From Paulinella micropora (taxonomy: Eukaryota; Cercozoa; Imbricatea; Euglyphida; Paulinellidae): DNA of 64,000 bases. Shown here in pieces: positions 62,040 to 64,000 of the stretch; the first letter of the stretch is position 1, and every line of letters starts with the position of its first letter. The position numbers were made by a program, and so were the translations under genes. The stretch spans positions 271,001 through 335,000 of the forward strand of contig WBZZ01005803.1 in the NCBI GenBank assembly GCA_019918135.1, in the 5' to 3' direction. The notes under the pieces were generated by a model. That model did not search any database and was not told the DNA's origin. It was given only the letters and a program-made list of their open reading frames with translations.

Positions 62040-62472
62040 CCTGACACCGCATACCAAATTGGTGAGAAGACAATGCATGCAAACGACATGGTACCCCAGA
62101 ATACTTGGAGCCAGGCGTGGTTCCGCAGTCGGGGCAGCTCTGCACGCCGTACTCGTTCACTCGCCTGCATCATGCCAGAAGCAAGAGCCACCAACAAGGA
62201 CACACACGCTGCGATTGCTCGAACGAGAACAGAAAGCGAAAGCGTACATGCGGCTTCAAATGAAAAGAGAAATGACAGTGTTAGAGATGAGGAGTTTCAG
62301 GATATCAGGACCCGCATTCCAAACATTTGGTTGGTGTTTTGTCGATCTTCTGCGAAAAGTCCTGGACTTCTTTCTTGGGCTTGGGCTTCCCACAACTAGG
62401 ACAGTCAACTTTGTTGCCAGGAATCTGCGCTCCGCATGAGCAAGGCGTAGGTCCCAACCAAGAAACGTTCAT
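62040..62472 (-). CDS. Zinc-ribbon protein, partial gene with one intron
   Basis: Exon 1 (62312-62472, ATG at 62472) and exon 2 (from 62164 downward) join in phase across a 147-bp GT...AG intron. Exon 1 gives PCSCGAQIPGNKVDCPSCGK, a ribbon-like Cys pair set. Across the splice, CLECGRVNEYGVQSCPDCG forms a clean C-x2-C-x10-C-x2-C ribbon. That the intron rebuilds this motif is good evidence for the model. The 3' end is unclear; the frame stays open to 61852 but becomes hydrophobic and doubtful after about 62040. Resembles double-zinc-ribbon proteins; target unknown. Confidence 0.6.
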
Positions 62473-62546
62473 GGTTGAAGTAAAAGGTTTCGAAATATGC
62501 CAACAACCAAGGAGGGATTGGCGAGTGTGTGTACCTGAGAGAGACA

Positions 62547-62602
62547 TGTGTGTGTGTTTATGTGTGTGTGTGTGAGTGTGTGAGAGAGAGAGAGAGAGAG
62601 AC
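62547..62602. repeat. (GT)n then (GA)n microsatellite
   Basis: Dinucleotide runs directly upstream, on the minus strand, of the zinc-ribbon gene. Confidence 0.9.
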
Positions 62603-62806
62603 ACCCAGATCTTAATTTTGACACAAAATGTCCAAACATAAATTTAAATATTAATGACAATACTGAGCCGCCGAATATCGGATTAATATTTCTTTAATAA
62701 GCTCAATTGAAATAGTAGGTTTACACCTTAGATAAGGTATAATTTACAGCAAAACTTTTCCCTGAGTCCAACTGTAAAATTGGTCTCTCAATAAATACGC
62801 GATACA

Positions 62807-63274
62807 GAGAAGAAGAAGAAGAAGAAGAAGAAGAAGAAGAAGAAGAAGAAGAAGAAGAAGAAGAAGAAGAAGAAGAAGAAGAAGAAGAAGAAGAAGAAGA
62901 AGAAGAAGAAGAAGGAGAAGAAGAAGAAGAAGGAGAAGAAGAAGAAGAAGGAAGAAGGAAGAAGGAAGAAGAAGAAGAAGAAGAAGAAGAAGAAGAAGAA
63001 GAAGAAGAAGAAGGAAGAAGAAGAAGGAAGAAGAAGAAGACGAAGAAGAAGAAGAAGAAGAAGAAGAAGAAGGAAGAAGAAGAAGGGAAGAAGAAGAAGA
63101 AGAAGAAGAAGAAGAAGACGAAGAAGAAGAAGAAGTCAAGAAGAAGAAGAAGTCAAGAAGAAGAAGAAGAAGTCAAGAAGAAGAAGAAGAAGAAGAAGAA
63201 GAAGGAGGAGGAGGAGGAGGAGGAGGAGGAGGAGAAGAAGAAGAAGAAGAAGAAGAAGAAGAAGAAGAAGAAGA
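62807..63274. repeat. ~470-bp (GAA)n purine tract
   Basis: Almost entirely A and G on the plus strand (GAA/AAG units with GGA, GGAGG and rare GTC or GAC interruptions). Ser, Leu or Phe runs read from it are artefacts. Confidence 0.95.
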
Positions 63275-63449
63275 ACATGATGCTCATTTTTCTTATTTGA
63301 TGCTGGCTATTACGTCTCGAGCTATCCCCGATGACCAAGATCCCCGACGTTTCCTCAGTACCCATGGTGATGTGCTTGCTGACTGTCTGGTTGCCTGGAA
63401 GAAAGTGGGGTCCCAAGAGCCTTCATTAGGTCTCGGCTCAGGCCTGGAG

Positions 63450-63800
63450 TAATCCCGCCCGCACACCTACAGAGCAGACTAACTCAGTCCATCTACTCTA
63501 CCTTGCGTAATCGGCTTTTTGAACAAGAAGCGATCAACATGGACCAGCGTTCTCTGCGCTAATGCAATCTGTTGCTCAGGAGGGAGCTCGTGCGTTGCCA
63601 TTCTCTACCATTCCTGTTAACCCTGAGCTCTCGCTCACTGATGCTCAGATTGAGGCTACGCTAATTGCTAGAGTGCCTCAGATGCCAGTACTGATGCCTC
63701 TCTCGGATATACCCATCTCAAGAGTGGATTGTCCTGGCTGTCAGCAGTTGCTTACTCCTGATACTGCAACCTACCACTTCCTCACTTGTACCTGTTTGGT
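63450..63800 (+). pseudogene. Retroelement C-terminal fragment
   Basis: Read with one stop or frame change, it gives LTQSIYSTLRNRLFEQEA, then SVAQEGARALPFSTIPVNPE, LTDAQIEATLIARVPQMPVL and a finger C-P-G-C ... H ... C (DCPGCQQLLTPDTATYHFLTC). This order (Ser/Gly linker, A.aW..P pattern, arginine-hydrophobic block, zinc finger) is familiar to me from C-terminal ends of protist and plant retroelement proteins. The 5' side is the GAA tract and the 3' side a (TACC)n tract. Confidence 0.45.
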
Positions 63801-63802
63801 GG

Positions 63803-63885
63803 TACCTACCTACCTACCTACCTACCTACCTACCTACCTACCTACCTACCTCCTACCTACCTCCTACCTACCTACCTACCTACCT
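63803..63885. repeat. (TACC)n microsatellite
   Basis: CTAC units with three small interruptions. The remaining bases to 64000 show no feature. Confidence 0.95.
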
Positions 63886-64000
63886 CTTTTATGAACTAGC
63901 TCTCATACGTCTCCCTCTACAATTCGCTTTCATTAAAGAGAAGAAGACTCGCACACACCACAGTGCATAACACTCACACACATACTTAGAGTAAGCTTTT

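Overview
This is a window of nuclear DNA from a eukaryote with a large, repeat-rich genome. The evidence is GT-AG introns, a non-LTR retroelement, tRNA-derived SINEs, an LTR-type gag/protease remnant and very abundant microsatellites. Phylum cannot be fixed from this sequence alone. The transposase-like families resemble ones I associate with algae, oomycetes and dinoflagellates, so a protist or alga is a reasonable guess only. No rRNA, functional tRNA, CRISPR array or operon is visible.

Layout. (1) 0.3-11.9 kb is a giant nested inverted repeat built from a LINE (reverse transcriptase, C-terminal CCHC finger, (TTA)n tail), at least ten partial or full tRNA-derived SINEs and other short elements, all joined by (TAA)n tracts. 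(2) 12.2-13.3 kb is a 1.1 kb (TATG)n-type array. (3) 13.6-18.35 kb holds an inverted-repeat element and a gag-protease region without pol. (4) 18.4-25.9 kb is cassette A: a broken, intron-bearing DDE-like (DUF7869-type) gene on the minus strand and a divergent, intact five-exon gene on the plus strand. (5) 26.1-27.3 kb is a GC/AT-mosaic tandem repeat. (6) 27.3-36.5 kb is mostly unrecognised accessory DNA with a few weak ORFs and AAT arrays. (7) 36.5-41.4 kb is cassette B: a small minus-strand gene divergent from a large plus-strand gene. (8) 41.4-52.1 kb is cassette C, a paralogue of B in inverted orientation (large gene minus, small gene plus). Its 3' end, together with B's 3' flank, is tandemly triplicated (2,216-bp period). 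(9) 52.1-64 kb is mostly non-coding. It contains a 2.05-kb segment bounded by inverted repeats with GGATGCCGGCCGGCATCC palindromes, a small zinc-ribbon gene fragment, a (GAA)n tract and a retroelement C-terminal fragment.

The most unusual signal is in A, B and C. Each cassette carries its own private family of short near-perfect palindromes: A, arms GTCGGAGTAG and CTACTCCGAC; B, TTTTATGCATAAAA; C, AAAAATATG-N-CATATTTTT. They lie almost entirely in introns and in 3' flanks. The small genes of B and C are paralogues with the same two intron positions. In both, the second intron carries three palindromes, but each copy has its own cassette's type. One whole B intron also has a second copy inside an intron of the divergent large gene, with edges at the splice sites. 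I read A, B and C as related two-gene mobile cassettes with recognition palindromes or introner-like mobile introns. This is inference from sequence read by eye; no alignment or database search was run.
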